DNA of 7,503 nt from UBA1368 sp964563125 (lineage in GTDB: Bacteria > Bacillota > Syntrophomonadia > Syntrophomonadales > Syntrophomonadaceae): assembly GCA_964563125.1 (NCBI GenBank), contig CAZLVY010000077.1, forward strand, positions 1 to 7,503. The letters run 5' to 3'. Under the pieces are notes generated by a model. It did not search any database. It had not been told where the DNA came from and saw only the letters and a program-made list of their open reading frames with translations. A program made the translations under genes and the position numbers. Positions 5,475-7,503 of the stretch are shown in pieces. How positions within the stretch are numbered: the first letter of the stretch is position 1; each line of letters begins with the position of its first letter.

Positions 5475-7274
5475 TTACTCTGCATACATTTTTTGAATTA
5501 TGTCGTCGTAATGTTGGGTGATGATTTTTCTTTTTATTTTGTTGCTGGGGGTCATTTCGTCATTTTCAACTGTGAAAAGATGATCCAGCAGCGTGAACTT
5601 GACTATCTTTTCATGATGGGCCAGGTCTTTTGATTGCCCTTCAATTCTATCGGCATACAATTGGATGATCTGAGGCTTGGTTAGCAGATCACTGATTCCC
5701 TGGTAAGCGATGTTTTTAGATTTGGCATATTCCTCCAATGATGCGAAGGACGGAACGATAAGTGCGGTAAGATATTTTTGTTTGTCGCCAAAAACAACCA
5801 TCTGTTCAACATAATAGTCCTGCCCAACTCTGGATTCAATCAACTGGGGAGCAATGTTTTTTCCGTTGGCGGTAATGATGATATCCTTCTTCCTGTCAGT
5901 AATTTTCAGGAATCCATCTCCGTCTATTTCGCCAATATCACCTGTCTTGAAATATCCGTCTTCTGTCATTGCTTCCCTGGTTGCCTCTGGTTTGCCATAA
6001 TAACCTTTAAAAACATTGTCGCCCTTGATAAGTATTTCCCCATCCTCAGCTATCTTTATATGATTGCCGGCAATTGGTTTACCCGCTGTACCAAATTTAA
6101 AGTCGTACGGGGAGTTGCATGAACCCATGGGAGCTGTTTCGGTAAGGCCATAACCCTGGGCAATAAAGATATTCGCCGCAAAGAAAAACTCTTCTATATC
6201 CTTGGCCAGCGGCGCACCACCGGCTGAAAAGAAATTCAAGCGCCCGCCCAATAAATCTCTTATTGTAGACAATACCAGCTTATGTGCTGTTTTATGTTTA
6301 AGATTTAGTGACGCCGGGATTTTTTCACCCCGGTTCCTGGCAAATTCATATTCTTTACCTACCGAGATACCCCAATCAAATATATTTTTCTTGAAACCTC
6401 CTGCTTGTTCCATTTTGGCATAAATGGTGGAGTACATTTTTTCAAATAACCTGGGAACGCCGCACATGTATGTAGGTCTAATTTCACCAAAATACTCAAC
6501 GATTTTATTGGTATCACTGCAGAAGTACTGGGTCGCACCCACGGAATGAATCCAATAACTTGAACATTTTTCGTAAACATGGCTTAAGGGCAGAAAAACA
6601 ACTTCGATATCGTCTTCTCCCATTGGGAAACTTGAATTTAAAGCATCAAATTCAACAAAGAAACTCTTATGGGAATGCATTGCTCCTTTGGGATCTCCTG
6701 TCGTTCCTGAAGTATAAATAACTGAAATAATATCATCGTCTGTTAAGGAGTCGAGCCGTTTTTGCAGCGTCTCTCTCTGGTTGGATTTCCTGCCCAGTTC
6801 ATAGAGATCATCGATATATATGATGTTGTCATCACTCTCATCGATCTTAACCGCTTTAGAGAATACGATTATATATCCGATCTTTGTGTTCCCTTTGTAA
6901 AATTTCATAACATTGTCATATTGGAATTGATCATCTACAAAAATTATTTTGCATTTGGCATCATCAACTATATATTCAGCTTGTTCAGCAGTGTTGCTCG
7001 CATAGATGGCAACTGTGGTGCATTTTATACTCATTATGGCGTAATCGCATATAACCCATTCTGGACGGTTGGTTGAATAAATTGCGATCATGTCGTTCAC
7101 TTGCGCCCCTAGTTCGAGAAGCCCTTTGGCGGCATTGTCAATGCGCTCTCCAAATTCTTTCCAGGAGATGTCTTTCCACTCATCACCTTCTTTGTAATAC
7201 AAGGCTTTTTTATTCTTCTCTGAATACTTTTTTACTTGTGAATGAATCGTTGCCGCTAAATTTCTGGTTTGCAT
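5475..7274 (-). CDS. Long-chain acyl-CoA synthetase (AMP-forming), first of tandem pair
   Basis: A 599-residue paralogue of the next gene, the usual length for FAA1-like acyl-CoA synthetases. Motifs in order are YTSGTTGDPKG (187-197), FLPLSHVYEK (227-236), VPRLFEK (273-279), SAGGAPL (350-356), canonical YGLTET (375-380), FKTGD (442-446), DRKK (460-463), GKNIAPQLIE (471-480) and TPSNKIKRK (575-583) with the C-terminal lysine. All expected ATP-, AMP- and CoA-handling motifs are present, so it should be an active cytoplasmic or membrane-associated fatty acid activating enzyme. ATG 7274 follows AGGGGG with a 6-nt spacer. No signal peptide or transmembrane segment is apparent. It leads a two-gene operon; supply of acyl-CoA for beta-oxidation or for lipid synthesis are both possible, and no beta-oxidation gene is in view to decide. 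Confidence 0.92.
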   Translation of the reverse strand: MQTRNLAATIHSQVKKYSEKNKKALYYKEGDEWKDISWKEFGERIDNAAKGLLELGAQVNDMIAIYSTNRPEWVICDYAIMSIKCTTVAIYASNTAEQAEYIVDDAKCKIIFVDDQFQYDNVMKFYKGNTKIGYIIVFSKAVKIDESDDNIIYIDDLYELGRKSNQRETLQKRLDSLTDDDIISVIYTSGTTGDPKGAMHSHKSFFVEFDALNSSFPMGEDDIEVVFLPLSHVYEKCSSYWIHSVGATQYFCSDTNKIVEYFGEIRPTYMCGVPRLFEKMYSTIYAKMEQAGGFKKNIFDWGISVGKEYEFARNRGEKIPASLNLKHKTAHKLVLSTIRDLLGGRLNFFSAGGAPLAKDIEEFFFAANIFIAQGYGLTETAPMGSCNSPYDFKFGTAGKPIAGNHIKIAEDGEILIKGDNVFKGYYGKPEATREAMTEDGYFKTGDIGEIDGDGFLKITDRKKDIIITANGKNIAPQLIESRVGQDYYVEQMVVFGDKQKYLTALIVPSFASLEEYAKSKNIAYQGISDLLTKPQIIQLYADRIEGQSKDLAHHEKIVKFTLLDHLFTVENDEMTPSNKIKRKIITQHYDDIIQKMYAE

Positions 7275-7503
7275 GTTATACCCCCTAATTTTAATAAAAC
7301 TTTTCCATTATTTTTGTGCCGTTTTATATAAACTCCACCCTGCCAAGAGTTGAGTTGGTTTTAATATGTATAACTAATCAAAACAAAACAATTTAGCTCT
7401 TCCTTATAAAAGTATTTCTTTAAATAATAATCTTTTCGCTGATATTACTATAATTCATTAATTTCTCTTAATATCCTTTTTATTCGATATAGATTTATTT
7501 ATT
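7275..7503 (-). other. AT-rich upstream region of the acyl-CoA synthetase operon
   Basis: No open frame of note. The operon promoter should lie here. The best candidate I see is TTGTTT (7386-7381) and TAAAAC (7363-7358) with a 17-nt spacer on the minus strand, which is weak. A short inverted repeat (CCAA...TTGG, about 7343-7358) lies just downstream of that candidate. No convincing fatty-acid regulator site was recognised. Confidence 0.3.

Noticed and set aside
5778..6122. Plus-strand open frame of 114 codons, and several similar frames within 4432-7288
   Set aside because: They are antisense or out-of-frame shadows of the two acyl-CoA synthetase genes, whose motifs are unmistakable on the minus strand.
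7330..7346. TTGGCAGGGTGG-like sequence resembling a sigma-54 promoter upstream of the synthetase operon
   Set aside because: The -24-like GG is present, but the required -12 GC is TT at the expected spacing, so the essential half of the signature is missing.

Overview
The window looks like chromosome of a low-to-medium GC Gram-positive anaerobe, most likely a member of Bacillota/Clostridia. The reasons are strong purine-rich ribosome binding sites (GGAGG, GGGGAG) in front of the genes, rho-independent terminators with T-tracts, TTTACA/TATAAT-type promoter boxes, and a PadR regulator coupled to a DUF2812 gene, an arrangement common in Firmicutes. Genus and species cannot be read from this sequence. 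Every supported gene lies on the minus strand, so transcription runs right to left.

In transcription order: (1) 7503-7275 is an AT-rich upstream region. (2) 7274-5475 and 5439-3520 are two tandem long-chain acyl-CoA synthetase (AMP-forming, FAA1-like) genes separated by 35 bp, closed by a hairpin terminator at about 3352-3403. (3) A separate unit begins at a very clear promoter (TTTACA-17-TATAAT, 3265-3293) whose spacer is filled by a perfect palindrome. It drives a short PadR-type repressor (3218-2904), followed 12 bp later by a broken DUF2812 gene (2891-2630). (4) 2454-1345 encodes an aromatic/hydrophobic amino acid permease-like transporter with a terminator at 1162-1197. (5) 1115-1 is an M24 (creatinase/Xaa-Pro aminopeptidase-like) protein that runs off the left edge; its metal and active-site signature is partly altered.

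The acyl-CoA synthetase pair would activate fatty acids to acyl-CoA for beta-oxidation or lipid synthesis. The transporter and the M24 protein could both serve amino acid or peptide use, but a terminator lies between them, so they are probably separate transcripts. The PadR unit looks like a self-repressing regulator whose partner gene is decaying. I see no CRISPR array, tRNA, rRNA, transposase or phage gene. Nothing here clearly amounts to an undescribed system. The most notable items are the architecture of the PadR promoter, the degraded DUF2812 gene and the atypical M24 active site.
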